Source: Streptomyces albus subsp. chlorinus (lineage in GTDB: Bacteria; Actinomycetota; Actinomycetes; Streptomycetales; Streptomycetaceae). From it: a DNA stretch of 64,000 nt. The position numbers and the translations under genes were made by a program. Of the stretch, positions 1 to 9,067 are shown in pieces (position 1 is the first letter of the stretch; every line of letters begins with the position of its first letter). The stretch lies in the NCBI RefSeq assembly GCF_013302895.1, contig NZ_VJOK01000001.1, positions 3,030,012 through 3,094,011 of the forward strand. The letters are read 5' to 3'. The notes under the pieces are model-generated. The model saw only the letters and a list, made by a program, of their open reading frames with translations. It searched no databases and was not told the origin of the DNA.

Positions 1-1560
1 CGCGGCGGCGCGCGCCTCCATCCGGGCGCGGCGCTCCAGGTATTCGTCGATGCCGCGCGGCAGCATCCGCAGCGTCGCGTCCCCGAGCAGCGCGTAGACC
101 CGGTCCGTCGTCCGCTCGACGAAGTACCGGTCGTGGGAGATGACCACCAGCGAGCCCGCCCAGCCGTCGAGCAGGTCTTCCAACTGGGTCAGGGTCTCGA
201 TGTCCAGGTCGTTGGTCGGCTCGTCCAGGAACAGCACGTTCGGCTCGTCCATCAGCAGCCGCAGGATCTGCAGCCGCCGCCGCTCACCGCCGGACAGGTC
301 GCCCACCGGCGTCCACTGCTTCTCCTTGGCGAAGCCGAACTTCTCGCAGAGCTGCGACGCCGTCATCTCGCGGCCCTTGCCGAGGTCGACGCGGGAGCGG
401 ACGGCCTCCACCGCCTCCAGCACCCGCAGCGCCGGGTCCAGCTCGGCGACCTCCTGCGAGAGGTAGGCCGGCTTCACCGTCCTGCCGACCTTGACCCGCC
501 CCTCGGTCACCAGGGGCGAGGGGCGCTCGCCGTGGGTGCGCGCCGTATCGGCCAGGGCACGCAGCAGGGACGTCTTGCCCGCGCCGTTGACCCCGACCAG
601 GCCGACGCGGTCCCCGGGCCCCAGCTGCCAGGTCAGGTGCTTGAGCAGCACCTTCGGCCCGGCCTGGACGGTGACGTCCTCCAGATCGAAGACGGTCTTG
701 CCCAGGCGCGAGTTCGCGAACCGCATCAGCTCCTGGCTGTCGCGCGGCGGCGGCTCGCCCTCGATCAGCGCGTTCGCCGCCTCGATGCGGAAGCGCGGCT
801 TGCTGGTGCGGGCCGGGGCGCCCCGGCGCAGCCACGCCAGCTCCTTGCGCATCAGGTTCTGCCGCTTGCTCTCCTCCTGCGCGGCGATGCGCTCGCGCTC
901 CGCCCGCGCGAAGACGTAGTCGGAGTAGCCGCCCTCGTACTCGTGCACCGCGCCGCGCTGCACATCCCACATCCGGGTGGCGACCTGGTCGAGGAACCAG
1001 CGGTCGTGCGTGACGCACACCAGCGCGGACCGGCGCGCGCGCAGGTGGCCCGCCAGCCAGGAGATCCCCTCGACGTCGAGGTGGTTGGTCGGCTCGTCCA
1101 GGACGATCAGGTCCTGCTCGGCGATCAGCAGCTTCGCCAGCGCGATGCGGCGGCGCTCGCCGCCGGAGAGGGGGCCGATCACGGTGTCCAGGCCCTGCGG
1201 GAAGCCCGGCATCTCCAGGCCCCCGAAGAGGCCCGTCAGCACATCGCGGATCTTCGCGTCGCCCGCCCACTCGTGATCGGCCATGTCGCCGACCACCTCG
1301 TGCCGGACGGTGGCCTCGGGGTCGAGGGAGTCGTGCTGGGTGAGCACGCCCAGGCGCAGGCCGCCCGCGTGGGTGACCCGGCCCGCGTCCGGCTCCTCCA
1401 GCCGGGACAGCACCCTGATCAGGGTGGTCTTGCCATCGCCGTTGCGGCCTACCACGCCGATCTTGTCGGACTCGCTGATGCCCAGGGAGACGGCATCGAG
1501 GAGGGTGCGGGTGCCGTGCACCTTGTCGACGGCTTCGAGGTTGACGAGATTGACAGCCAT
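1..1560 (-). CDS. ABC-F family ATPase, C-terminus beyond window
   Basis: Duplicated ABC ATPase without membrane segments, so an ABC-F protein; family members act on the ribosome as translation factors or antibiotic-protection proteins. The first domain has Walker A GRNGDGKT (about residues 38-45), signature LSGGERRR near 131 and DEPTNHLD. A charged linker follows, then a second Walker A GVNGAGKTS, a second LSGGERRR and DEPTNDLD. The ATG at 1560 is preceded by AGGAG with good spacing. About 520 residues are visible and the reading frame runs off the left edge. The substrate cannot be told from sequence; a housekeeping role is as likely as drug resistance. Confidence 0.93.
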   Translation of the reverse strand, partial: MAVNLVNLEAVDKVHGTRTLLDAVSLGISESDKIGVVGRNGDGKTTLIRVLSRLEEPDAGRVTHAGGLRLGVLTQHDSLDPEATVRHEVVGDMADHEWAGDAKIRDVLTGLFGGLEMPGFPQGLDTVIGPLSGGERRRIALAKLLIAEQDLIVLDEPTNHLDVEGISWLAGHLRARRSALVCVTHDRWFLDQVATRMWDVQRGAVHEYEGGYSDYVFARAERERIAAQEESKRQNLMRKELAWLRRGAPARTSKPRFRIEAANALIEGEPPPRDSQELMRFANSRLGKTVFDLEDVTVQAGPKVLLKHLTWQLGPGDRVGLVGVNGAGKTSLLRALADTARTHGERPSPLVTEGRVKVGRTVKPAYLSQEVAELDPALRVLEAVEAVRSRVDLGKGREMTASQLCEKFGFAKEKQWTPVGDLSGGERRRLQILRLLMDEPNVLFLDEPTNDLDIETLTQLEDLLDGWAGSLVVISHDRYFVERTTDRVYALLGDATLRMLPRGIDEYLERRARMEARAAA

Positions 1561-1668
1561 CTCACTCCTGTTGGGGACCAGCCCCCAAGGGTAGCCCCGG
1601 TCCGGGGTACGCCGCCGGGGAGGAGCCGCGGAGCGGGCCCGGGCCGGCTCCTCCGGCCGCTCGGCCGG

Positions 1669-2592
1669 TCACGTGCCGTGGAGCATCAGGGCTATGCCGC
1701 CCACCATCAGCACGCTGGCGGCGGTACGGGGCCAGCCGAAGCGCTCCTTGAAGAAGAGCGCCCCGATCGCGGCGCCCGCGATGATCGACGACTCCCTCAG
1801 CGCCGCCACCGGCGCGAGCGGCGCCCGGGTCTGCGCCCACAGCACCAGTCCGTACGCCAGTACCGACAGCGCGCCGCCGAGCAGCCCGCGCAGCGCGATC
1901 GGCCGCAGTTGCGCGGCCAGGCGGCCACGGCGGGTGGCCAGCGCCCACAGGGGGATGCCGATCCCCTCCAGGATCATCAGCCAGGCGATGTAGCCGAGGG
2001 CGGTGCCGGAGGCCCGTACGCCCACACCGTCGACCACGGTGTACGAGGCGATGGCGAGCCCCGTGCCCACGGCCGCGGCCAGCGCGGGCCCCTGCGCACC
2101 GCCGCCCTCCCCCGAGCCACCCTTCCCCGAACCGTCCTTCCCCGAGCCGTCCTCCGCGCCCTTCGCGCCCTTTCCGCCCGTCCCCCGCAGCCCCCACAGC
2201 GCGACCCCGACCAGCCCGGCGGAGGCCAGCAGCACCCCGGCGAGCTGCCAGGGGCCGGGCATCTCGTGCACGAAGACAGCCGCGAGCACGGTCACCACCA
2301 GCGGCGCCGTGCCCCGCGCGATGGGGTACATCTGGCCGAACTCGCCCAGTCGGAAGGAGCGCATCAGCAGCGCCTGGTAGACGACGTGCAGCGCTCCCGA
2401 GGCCACCAGCGCGGGCCAGGCCCCGGCGGCGGGCAGCGGCGCGAAGCAGGCGAGGGCGGCGCCGCACAGCGCGCCGCCGCCCCCGACGAGGGTGAAGGCC
2501 AGCAGCTGGTCCTTGATGCCGTGGGCGAGGGCGTTCCAGCTGGCGTGGGTGAGCGCCGCGGCCAGGACCGCGGCGACGACCACCGGGGTCAC
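1669..2592 (-). CDS. EamA/DMT family membrane transporter
   Basis: Hydrophobic protein of 307 residues with about ten predicted membrane helices in two EamA-like halves, from the N-terminal motif ALTHASWNALAHG to a C-terminal GGIALMLHG. Residues about 145-170 form a Gly/Lys/Ser-rich cytoplasmic loop (repeats of GSGKDGSGKGGSGEGGG type) between the halves. The GTG start overlaps the stop of the upstream YbaK gene by four bases (GTGA), implying coupled translation. The family exports metabolites or amino acids; the substrate is unknown. Confidence 0.85.
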   Translation of the reverse strand: MTPVVVAAVLAAALTHASWNALAHGIKDQLLAFTLVGGGGALCGAALACFAPLPAAGAWPALVASGALHVVYQALLMRSFRLGEFGQMYPIARGTAPLVVTVLAAVFVHEMPGPWQLAGVLLASAGLVGVALWGLRGTGGKGAKGAEDGSGKDGSGKGGSGEGGGAQGPALAAAVGTGLAIASYTVVDGVGVRASGTALGYIAWLMILEGIGIPLWALATRRGRLAAQLRPIALRGLLGGALSVLAYGLVLWAQTRAPLAPVAALRESSIIAGAAIGALFFKERFGWPRTAASVLMVGGIALMLHGT

Positions 2593-3170
2593 GGCGCGGG
2601 CTCCGCGGCGGACGCGCGTCCGGCACCCTCGCTCCCGGCCCCGGCACCCTCGCTCCCGTTCCCGGCGCGCCCGGCACCCTCGTCCCGGGCCCCTTCGCGC
2701 ACGTCGGCCAGGGTGCCGCCCGCGTGCTGGATCAGGGTCGCGGGGTCGAGCGGGAAGACGGTGTACGGGGTGCCCGCGGCGGCCCAGACGGTCTCGTGCG
2801 CGAGCAGGCCGCGGTCGGCCAGGACGCGCATCCGGGTGGCGTGGCCGAAGGGCGGGACGCCGCCGATCGCGTAGCCGGTCGCGGCGCGGACGGTGGCGGC
2901 GTCGGCGCGCTCGACGGCGGCACCGCCCAGCGCCTCGCCGACCCGGCCCACGTCCACCCGGGACGAGCCGCCCACCAGGACCAGCACCGGGCTGCCGTCG
3001 GCCTGGAAGACGAGGGACTTGACGATCTGGCCGAGGTCGCAGCCGAGCGCGGCGGCGGCCTGTGCCGCGGTGCGGGTCTCCTCCGGGAAGGCCCGGACCG
3101 CGACCTGGTCGAGCCCGAGGGCGCTGAGCGCTTGGGCGAACCGGGGGTGTGCGGTGGCTGCATGCGTCAT
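2589..3170 (-). CDS. YbaK/EbsC-type aminoacyl-tRNA deacylase
   Basis: YbaK/ProX-like editing domain of about 150 residues with the family patterns GQIVKSLVF (containing the conserved lysine) and GYAIGGVPPFGH. Relatives hydrolyse mischarged tRNA such as Cys-tRNA(Pro) in trans. A low-complexity Glu/Gly/Ala tail of about 35 residues follows, and its coding DNA is a run of near-identical copies of a short Gly-Ala-Gly-Ser-Glu unit. ATG at 3170 was chosen because the domain begins right after it; the Shine-Dalgarno sequence is weak. Translationally coupled to the EamA transporter. Confidence 0.85.
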   Translation of the reverse strand: MTHAATAHPRFAQALSALGLDQVAVRAFPEETRTAAQAAAALGCDLGQIVKSLVFQADGSPVLVLVGGSSRVDVGRVGEALGGAAVERADAATVRAATGYAIGGVPPFGHATRMRVLADRGLLAHETVWAAAGTPYTVFPLDPATLIQHAGGTLADVREGARDEGAGRAGNGSEGAGAGSEGAGRASAAEPAP

Positions 3171-3264
3171 GTACGGGACGGTACCGCCAGGTGAACGCGC
3201 CGCTGCCCCTCCCCCGGACCCGGGAGAGGGGCAGCGGCGCGAGCGGCCGGCGCGGCCGGGGGGA

Positions 3265-4908
3265 TCAACCCCCGGCGGACTGGAGGACCTTGCGGACCAC
3301 CGGGCCGGCGTTGTCACCGCCGTGGCCGGAGGCGGGCACCACCGCGGCGGCGGCGACGTCACCGGAGTAGGCGGTGAACCACGCGTTCGGCTTCTTCTGG
3401 CCGTCGACCTCGGCGGAACCGGTCTTGCCGCCCACGTCGCCGCTGAGCCCGGCCATCGCCTCGGCGGCGGTGCCGCTGGTGGCGGTGAGCTTCATCAGCG
3501 ACTTCAGGTCCTTGTGGACGCCGGGCTTCATGGCGCGGGGCGCCTTGGCCAGCGTGCGGCCGTCCAGCGACCTGGGGACGATCACGGGCTGCCGGAAGGT
3601 GCCGCTCTGCACGGTGGCGGCCACGGAGGCCATGGTGAGCGGGTTCATCCTCACGCCGCCCTGCCCGATGAGGGAGGACGCCATCTGGGTGCCGGACTGC
3701 ACGGGGACGCTGCCGTCGAAGGTGCCGGTGCCGGTCTTCCAGTTGAGGCCGAGGCCGAAGACGTCCCTGGCCTCCTTGGTGAGGTCGTCGTCCCGCAGCT
3801 TGGACGCCTGTGTGATGAAGGCGGTGTTGCAGGAGCGGGCGAAGCTCTGCGCGAAAGTGCCGCCCTTGATCTCGAACTTGTCGAGGTTGTGGAACTTCCA
3901 GCCGCCGTAGGACGCGTACTTGGGGCAGGGGTGGGCCTTGCCGGGCGAGGCGAGGCCCTTGTCCAGCAGCATGGCGCTGGTGACGACCTTCATCGTGGAG
4001 CCGGGCGCCAGCGAGCCGCGCAGGGCGCTGTTGAAGCCCTTGGCGGGCGAGTTGGCGACGGCCAGGATCTCGCCGGTGCTGGGCTTGACCGCGACGACGG
4101 ACGCCTTCGGCTTGCCGCTCACCGCCTCCTCGGCGGCGCGCTGCACCTTCGCGTCGAGGGTGGTCTTCAGCTTGCCCGGGGTGGGCTTGCTCAGCTGCCG
4201 CAGCACCTGCTCCGTCTTGCCCTTGGCGTCGGCGATGCGGATCTGGAGCCCGGCGGAGCCGTCGGTCTTGTCGCCGTAGCGCTTGCCGATGTCGGTGATG
4301 ACGTCGGCGAGCGTGGGGTGCTGGGCCGCGGTGAGCGGGTTGCCCTCGCGGTCGACGGCCCGCACGGGCGGGGTGCCCTTCTCGTCCGTCCTGAGCGTGC
4401 GGCCGTCCTTGAGGCCGGGGTGCAGCACGGACGGCTTCCAGTCGACGACGGGCTCGCCGGTGGAGGTGTCGCGCACGACCTGGAGCGCCGAATCGTAGGA
4501 CCAGGAGGTGCGCTTGGCGCCGTAGGCGATCTGCGCGGTGACGGCGAAGGGCACCTTCTCACCCTGAGCCGCCTTGGCGGACGTGGCGACCTTGGAGACG
4601 TGTGCCCGGCTGCGGAAGCCCGCCAGGGCCTTCGACGCCGCGGCGGAGTCGTCGGTACGGGCCGCGGCCTTCTTGGTGTCGCCCTCGGCCCACGCGCCGA
4701 GGAACTCCTGGGCCGCGGTGCGCACTTCCTTGGCGCTGAGGGGGCCCTTCTTGATCTGGCGCGGCGCCTTGCCGTCGCCACTGGTGGCGACGGTGCCGGT
4801 GTCCCCGCTGTCACCGTCCGCGACCAGGGCCCAGACGCCGACGCCGGTGAGTCCGACGACGACGGCGGCGACCCCGCCGATCACGGCCATCTTCTGTGTG
4901 TCGCGCAT
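3265..4908 (-). CDS. Penicillin-binding protein with NTF2-like N-terminal domain
   Basis: Class B-like transpeptidase of 547 residues. One N-terminal membrane anchor (about 8-29) is followed by an NTF2-like/MecA_N-type region (about 57-170) and the transpeptidase domain. The active-site triad motifs are intact: STMK at about 304-307, SCN at 359-361 and KTG at 495-497. It probably crosslinks peptidoglycan outside the membrane. The ATG at 4908 has GGAGG about ten bases upstream. The MecA_N-type domain is shared with low-affinity PBPs, but beta-lactam resistance cannot be claimed from sequence. Confidence 0.93.
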   Translation of the reverse strand: MRDTQKMAVIGGVAAVVVGLTGVGVWALVADGDSGDTGTVATSGDGKAPRQIKKGPLSAKEVRTAAQEFLGAWAEGDTKKAAARTDDSAAASKALAGFRSRAHVSKVATSAKAAQGEKVPFAVTAQIAYGAKRTSWSYDSALQVVRDTSTGEPVVDWKPSVLHPGLKDGRTLRTDEKGTPPVRAVDREGNPLTAAQHPTLADVITDIGKRYGDKTDGSAGLQIRIADAKGKTEQVLRQLSKPTPGKLKTTLDAKVQRAAEEAVSGKPKASVVAVKPSTGEILAVANSPAKGFNSALRGSLAPGSTMKVVTSAMLLDKGLASPGKAHPCPKYASYGGWKFHNLDKFEIKGGTFAQSFARSCNTAFITQASKLRDDDLTKEARDVFGLGLNWKTGTGTFDGSVPVQSGTQMASSLIGQGGVRMNPLTMASVAATVQSGTFRQPVIVPRSLDGRTLAKAPRAMKPGVHKDLKSLMKLTATSGTAAEAMAGLSGDVGGKTGSAEVDGQKKPNAWFTAYSGDVAAAAVVPASGHGGDNAGPVVRKVLQSAGG

Positions 4909-5266
4909 CCGCGTTCTGCCCCTCCACCCCGCTCCGGCCCAGTCGGCCGAAGTCCTGACGCGAGGCACCCTAGAGCACGCTCATGACAGAACGTGCCCTC
5001 GTATGCCCGGTTGGCCCCGTCCTCGGAGGATGTGGTGACCACGATTCACCGGTTCCGGGGTTTCGGGCCGGGGAACGGAACCGCCCCGCGGCGGCCGCCG
5101 CGTTCCCGCGGCCCATGGGGCAGACGTGCAGGACGGGGCGTTCGGTTCCGGATCACGGCTTTGTGTCCGAATCGCGATCTTCGATGAGCGTTTTCGTGAT
5201 CTTTCCCGCCGGGAAGCGCTCGTTCCGGACCGCTCCCGCCCCTCGCCCACCCGTCCCTCCGCTCGG
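4909..5266. other. Intergenic region without a convincing gene
   Basis: 358 bases between the PBP start and the end of the F420-type oxidoreductase gene. Short open frames lack coding bias and ribosome-binding sites. The part next to the PBP is its leader (GGAGG before 4908). An imperfect dyad CGAATCGCGATCTTCG lies near 5168-5183. Nothing else stands out. Confidence 0.5.
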
Positions 5267-5686
5267 TCACGAGGACGCCGCGGCCCACCCCGACAGCCGG
5301 GTCACGGTGACGGCGATGACGGGCCCCTCCGGCCGCCGCCCGGCGTACTGCGGGTACTTGGCCACCAGCAGGTCGAGCGGGCACCGGCTCGCGGGCCCCT
5401 CCAGCACGCGGGCCCGGCCGTCCGCGCGCACCCACCACAGCCGGCTCCAGTCCTCGTCGTACACGTCCGCCAGCAGGCAGGCCCGGGGGTTGTGCGCGAG
5501 GTTCCGCAGCCGCCGCAGGTCCCGGTGGCGCTTGGGCTTGTGGTCCACGGCCGTCACGATCGTCTCCCCCTCGACGGCGAAGGTGACCGGCACCAGGTGC
5601 GGCACCCCGTCGGCGTCGGCGGTGGCCAGGCGGAGCACCCGGGCCCCGGCCAGCCGGCGCCACGCCTCCGCCGTCGAGAGCGACAT
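5267..5686 (-). CDS. PPOX-class F420-dependent oxidoreductase (split beta-barrel)
   Basis: 139-residue flavin/deazaflavin split-barrel protein. The features are an N-terminal LAGARVLRLATADADGVPHLVPVTF strand region (residues 12-36), a central VDHKPKRHRDLRRLRN cofactor-phosphate segment, DEDWSRLWWVRADGRARVL, and a C-terminal LLVAKYPQY. This layout matches the actinobacterial PPOX/F420 (Rv0121-like) family, which transfers hydride from F420H2. ATG at 5686 has AGGGGG upstream. It lies 44 bases downstream of the mannosyltransferase gene and may be co-transcribed with it. Confidence 0.88.
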   Translation of the reverse strand: MSLSTAEAWRRLAGARVLRLATADADGVPHLVPVTFAVEGETIVTAVDHKPKRHRDLRRLRNLAHNPRACLLADVYDEDWSRLWWVRADGRARVLEGPASRCPLDLLVAKYPQYAGRRPEGPVIAVTVTRLSGWAAASS

Positions 5687-5730
5687 CGGTACCCCCTGCC
5701 GTCCGCCGGGCCGACCGCCGCCGCGGTCCG

Positions 5731-7524
5731 CTAGATCCAGGTGTCCAGCCACATCCGGTGCCGCCACTCTCCCAGCGGGAGGGTCTGCCCGGTGTAGATC
5801 GGCCAGAAGTAGACGAAGTTCCACACGATCAGCAGTCCCACGACACCCGTCACGACGATGCCCGCGGTGCGCCGCCGGTCGCTGGTGCCCGGCGGTCCGG
5901 CCAGGGCGCCGGCCGCCATGGCCAGCGCCAGGCACAGGAACGGGACGAACACCACCGCGTAGAAGAGGAAGATGGTCCGCTCCTGGTAGGCGAACCACGG
6001 CAGGTAGCCGGCGGCGACGCCGCACAGGATGCCGCCCGCGCGCCAGTCGCGGCGGAACAACCACCGGTAGAGGACGTAGACGAGGGCCGCGCAGGCCGCC
6101 CACCACAGCACCGGGGTGCCCAGGGCGAGCACCTCGCGGGCGCAGCCCTCGGCCTTGTCGGTGCAGCCGTCGGTGCCGGCCTTGGGGGACTCGTAGAAGT
6201 AGGAGACCGGGCGGCCCAGGACCAGCCAGCTCCACGGGTTCGACTGGTAGGTGTGGTGCGAGGTGAGATGGACGTGGAAGTCGTACACCTCGTTCTCGTA
6301 GTGCCACAGGCTGCGCAGCGGGCCGGGCAGCCAGCCCCACGGCCCGGCGGCGCCCTGCTTGTCCGCCCAGTCCCGGAAGTAGCCCCCCGAGGTGGCGAAC
6401 CAGCCCGTCCAGGAGGCGGCATAGGTGGCCAGCGCCAGCACGGGCAGGGAGACGAAGGCGGGCAGCGCGTCCTTGCGGAGCATCGCCAGGACGGGGCGCG
6501 AGGCACCGGCGGTCCGCCGCGCCCCCATGTCCCACAGCACGGTCAGGATGCCGAACGCCGCCAGCACGTACAGGCCGTTCCACTTGGTGGCGAAGGCCAG
6601 CCCCAGGCAGACACCCGCCAGCAGCCGCCAGGGACGCCGGCCCAGGCTCGTCCGGTCGCCGACGAAGGCGTCGGGCAGCGCGGGCCCCGTGCCGGGCCCC
6701 GCGTCGGTGCTGCCACGCGGCAGCCGGGCGGCGAGCCGGGCACGGGTCCTGTCCCGGTCGACGAGCAGGCACCCGAACGCGGCCAGCACCCAGAACATCA
6801 CCACCAGGTCCAGCAGCGCCACCCGGCTCATCACGAAGTGCAGCCCGTCCACGGCCATCAGCGCGCCCGCCAGGCACCCCAGCGCGGTGGAGCGGAACAG
6901 GCGGCGCCCGATGCGGCACAGCATGAGCACCGAGAGGGTGCCCAGCAGCGCCATCATGAAGCGCCAGCCGAACGGGTTCAGCCCGAAGACCGCCTCCCCC
7001 AGGCCGATGACCCACTTCCCGACCGGCGGGTGGACCACATAGGAGCCCTCCGGCGAGAGGGGGATGCGCTGCGGGTCGCCCAGGATGCGGTCGTTGGCAT
7101 TGTCCGGCCACGTGCCCTCGTACCCGAGGTGGATGAGCGACCAGGCGTCCTTGGCGTAGTACGTCTCGTCGAATATGACGGCGTGCGGGGAGCCCAGGTC
7201 CCAGAACCGCAGCGCCCCCGCGACCAGGGCGACCAGCAGCGGGCCGCCCCAGGCGGCCCAGCGCGCCAGCCGCACCGACACCTCGGGCGCCAGCCCGAGG
7301 AGCGCGCCCGGGCGGGGGTCCGGCTCGGGGAAGGCGGGGGTCAGCCTGTCGGGGACACCGGGACGCGGCCTGGCCGGGTAGCCGAACCGGCGCAGCCGCA
7401 CCTGCCACCCGGTCGGCCCGCCCCCGGGATGCTCGCCGGGGCGGGCCCCGCTGTCCGGTCCGCCGGACCCGTCCTGCTCGCGGCCGGCGGCCCCCACGGT
7501 GTCACTGGTCGTCACGCGGGCCAT
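5731..7524 (-). CDS. pmt: Protein O-mannosyltransferase (GT39)
   Basis: Integral membrane GT-C enzyme of about 597 residues that transfers mannose from polyprenyl-phosphate mannose to secreted proteins. A cytoplasmic Pro/Gly-rich N-terminus is followed by a helix (ALRFWDLGSPHAVIF) and the catalytic extracytoplasmic loop with the acidic pair in FDETYYAKDAW. About ten further helices follow, ending near GEWRHRMWLDTWI. ATG at 7524 (MARVTTSDT) was chosen over a longer frame whose upstream part lacks coding character; no clear Shine-Dalgarno site precedes it. It is divergent from rsmI, an arrangement common in streptomycetes, where Pmt glycosylates lipoproteins and the phage receptor. Confidence 0.93.
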   Translation of the reverse strand: MARVTTSDTVGAAGREQDGSGGPDSGARPGEHPGGGPTGWQVRLRRFGYPARPRPGVPDRLTPAFPEPDPRPGALLGLAPEVSVRLARWAAWGGPLLVALVAGALRFWDLGSPHAVIFDETYYAKDAWSLIHLGYEGTWPDNANDRILGDPQRIPLSPEGSYVVHPPVGKWVIGLGEAVFGLNPFGWRFMMALLGTLSVLMLCRIGRRLFRSTALGCLAGALMAVDGLHFVMSRVALLDLVVMFWVLAAFGCLLVDRDRTRARLAARLPRGSTDAGPGTGPALPDAFVGDRTSLGRRPWRLLAGVCLGLAFATKWNGLYVLAAFGILTVLWDMGARRTAGASRPVLAMLRKDALPAFVSLPVLALATYAASWTGWFATSGGYFRDWADKQGAAGPWGWLPGPLRSLWHYENEVYDFHVHLTSHHTYQSNPWSWLVLGRPVSYFYESPKAGTDGCTDKAEGCAREVLALGTPVLWWAACAALVYVLYRWLFRRDWRAGGILCGVAAGYLPWFAYQERTIFLFYAVVFVPFLCLALAMAAGALAGPPGTSDRRRTAGIVVTGVVGLLIVWNFVYFWPIYTGQTLPLGEWRHRMWLDTWI

Positions 7525-7583
7525 CGTAGGGATCGCGGGGGCGGTGTGCGCGGGCGCGTCGCCGCCGCTGGGAGGATGGACGC

Positions 7584-8507
7584 GTGACTGGAACGCTCGT
7601 GCTCGCCGGCACCCCCATCGGCGACCCCTCGGACGCCCCGCCGCGGCTCGCGGCCGAACTCGCCGCGGCCGACGTCGTCGCCGCGGAGGACACCCGGCGG
7701 CTGCGCCGCCTGACGCAGGCGCTGGGCGTGACACCCGCCGGACGCGTCGTCTCCTACTTCGAGGGCAACGAGGCCGCCCGTACGCCCGAGCTGGCCGACG
7801 CGCTGGCGGGCGGGGCGCGGGTGGTGCTGGTGACGGACGCGGGCATGCCCTCGGTCTCCGACCCCGGCTACCGGCTGGTGGCCGCCGCGGTCGAGCGCGG
7901 CGTACGGGTCACCGCCGTACCGGGCCCCTCGGCGGTGCTCACCGCGCTGGCCGTCTCCGGGCTGCCGGTGGACCGGTTCTGCTTCGAGGGGTTCCTGCCG
8001 CGCAAGCAGGGCGAGCGGCTGGCAAGGCTCCGGGAGGCGGCCGGCGAGCGCCGCACGCTGGTGTACTTCGAGTCGCCGCACCGCCTGGAGGCGGCACTGA
8101 CCGCCATGGCCGAGGTGTTCGGCCCCCGGCGGGAGGCGGCCGTCTGCCGCGAGCTGACCAAGACCTACGAGCAGGTGAAGCGGGGCGCCCTGGAGGAGCT
8201 GGCCCGGTGGGCCGCGGACGGTGTGCGCGGCGAGATCACCGTGGTCGTCCGCGGCGCCGAGGCAGCGTCGGGCGGCCCGCCCGACGCGGCGGAACTGGCT
8301 CGCCGTGTCGCCGTCCGCGAGGAAGCGGGCGAGCGCCGCAAGGAGGCCATCGCCGAGGTGGCCAGAGAGGCGGGCGTACCCAAGCGCGAGGTCTTCGACG
8401 CGGTCGTCGCCGCGAAGAGCGCGGCGACGAGCGCTGCGACGAGCGCTGCGAAGGGTGCGGCGGAGAGCGCCGCGCACAGGGACGGCGGGGCGGGCGCGGA
8501 GAGCTGA
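7584..8507 (+). CDS. rsmI: 16S rRNA (cytidine1402-2'-O)-methyltransferase
   Basis: Tetrapyrrole-methylase fold of about 275 residues with the RsmI landmarks GTPIGDPSDAPPR near the N-terminus, AEDTRRLRRL, VTDAGMPSVSDPGYRLV, VPGPSAVLTAL and YFESPHRLEAAL. It methylates the ribose of C1402 in 16S rRNA using S-adenosylmethionine. GGAGGA sits seven bases before the GTG start. The C-terminal tail is a short Ala/Ser/Thr repeat (SAATSAATSAAKGAAESAA), a low-complexity extension outside the catalytic domain. Confidence 0.94.
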   Translation: MTGTLVLAGTPIGDPSDAPPRLAAELAAADVVAAEDTRRLRRLTQALGVTPAGRVVSYFEGNEAARTPELADALAGGARVVLVTDAGMPSVSDPGYRLVAAAVERGVRVTAVPGPSAVLTALAVSGLPVDRFCFEGFLPRKQGERLARLREAAGERRTLVYFESPHRLEAALTAMAEVFGPRREAAVCRELTKTYEQVKRGALEELARWAADGVRGEITVVVRGAEAASGGPPDAAELARRVAVREEAGERRKEAIAEVAREAGVPKREVFDAVVAAKSAATSAATSAAKGAAESAAHRDGGAGAES

Positions 8508-8756
8508 CCGGGCCGGCGCGGGGAAGGCGGCCGGGCGGCGCGAGGAGGGCGGCCGGGCCGGGGTGCGGGCCGGTCCGGGGGGAGGGTAAAGGACCTGCGC
8601 GGTAAGGCAAAGGGAGCGTCCAGGGACGCCCGTTACCTTGACGCTCGGCCCAAATTTCCCCAAACGGAGGGAAAGTACCGCCGCCTTTCCTTCCAGTGCG
8701 TTCATATGAGGAGTGCACTGGCAGTGGGCGTCACCGCCTGCTGGAAAGGAGCTGCC

Positions 8757-9032
8757 ATGAGCCACGAGAGCGGCAACGACAAGGGCACGGGCACAGTGCA
8801 CGAGGCGTACTCGTTCGCCTGCATGAGGTGCGGGCACGGCTGGGAACAGGACTACGAGATACGGCACCTCGAATACGCGGACGGCAAGCCCCTGGTCGTC
8901 TACTACGCGGACGGACAGCGCGTCCCCTCGCCGCTCACCAGGCCGACATGCCAGTTCTGCGACGGGCACCTCGTCCGCATCATGCGGTCCGGCCGCGTCT
9001 CGACGGCGGAGGCCGCGCTCCCGCACCACTGA
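8757..9032 (+). CDS. Conserved small zinc-ribbon-like protein
   Basis: 91-residue soluble protein with two Cys-x2-Cys knuckles, CMRCGHGWEQDY at about 22-33 and CQFCDGHLVRIMRSGR at about 64-79, consistent with one zinc ribbon. AAAGGA lies seven bases before the ATG. I do not recognise a functional family. It precedes tatD by 35 bases on the same strand, so the two may share a transcript. The 249 bases between rsmI and this gene hold no other gene and probably its promoter. Confidence 0.8.
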   Translation: MSHESGNDKGTGTVHEAYSFACMRCGHGWEQDYEIRHLEYADGKPLVVYYADGQRVPSPLTRPTCQFCDGHLVRIMRSGRVSTAEAALPHH

Positions 9033-9067
9033 GGGCGGTGACATACCCGCGCTCTATCATCGCCGGT

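Noticed and set aside
133..2874. Very long open frame on the plus strand opposite the ABC-F, EamA and YbaK genes, and similar long frames opposite many genes
   Set aside because: High-GC genes create open antisense frames; these lack domains and ribosome-binding sites and oppose well-supported genes.
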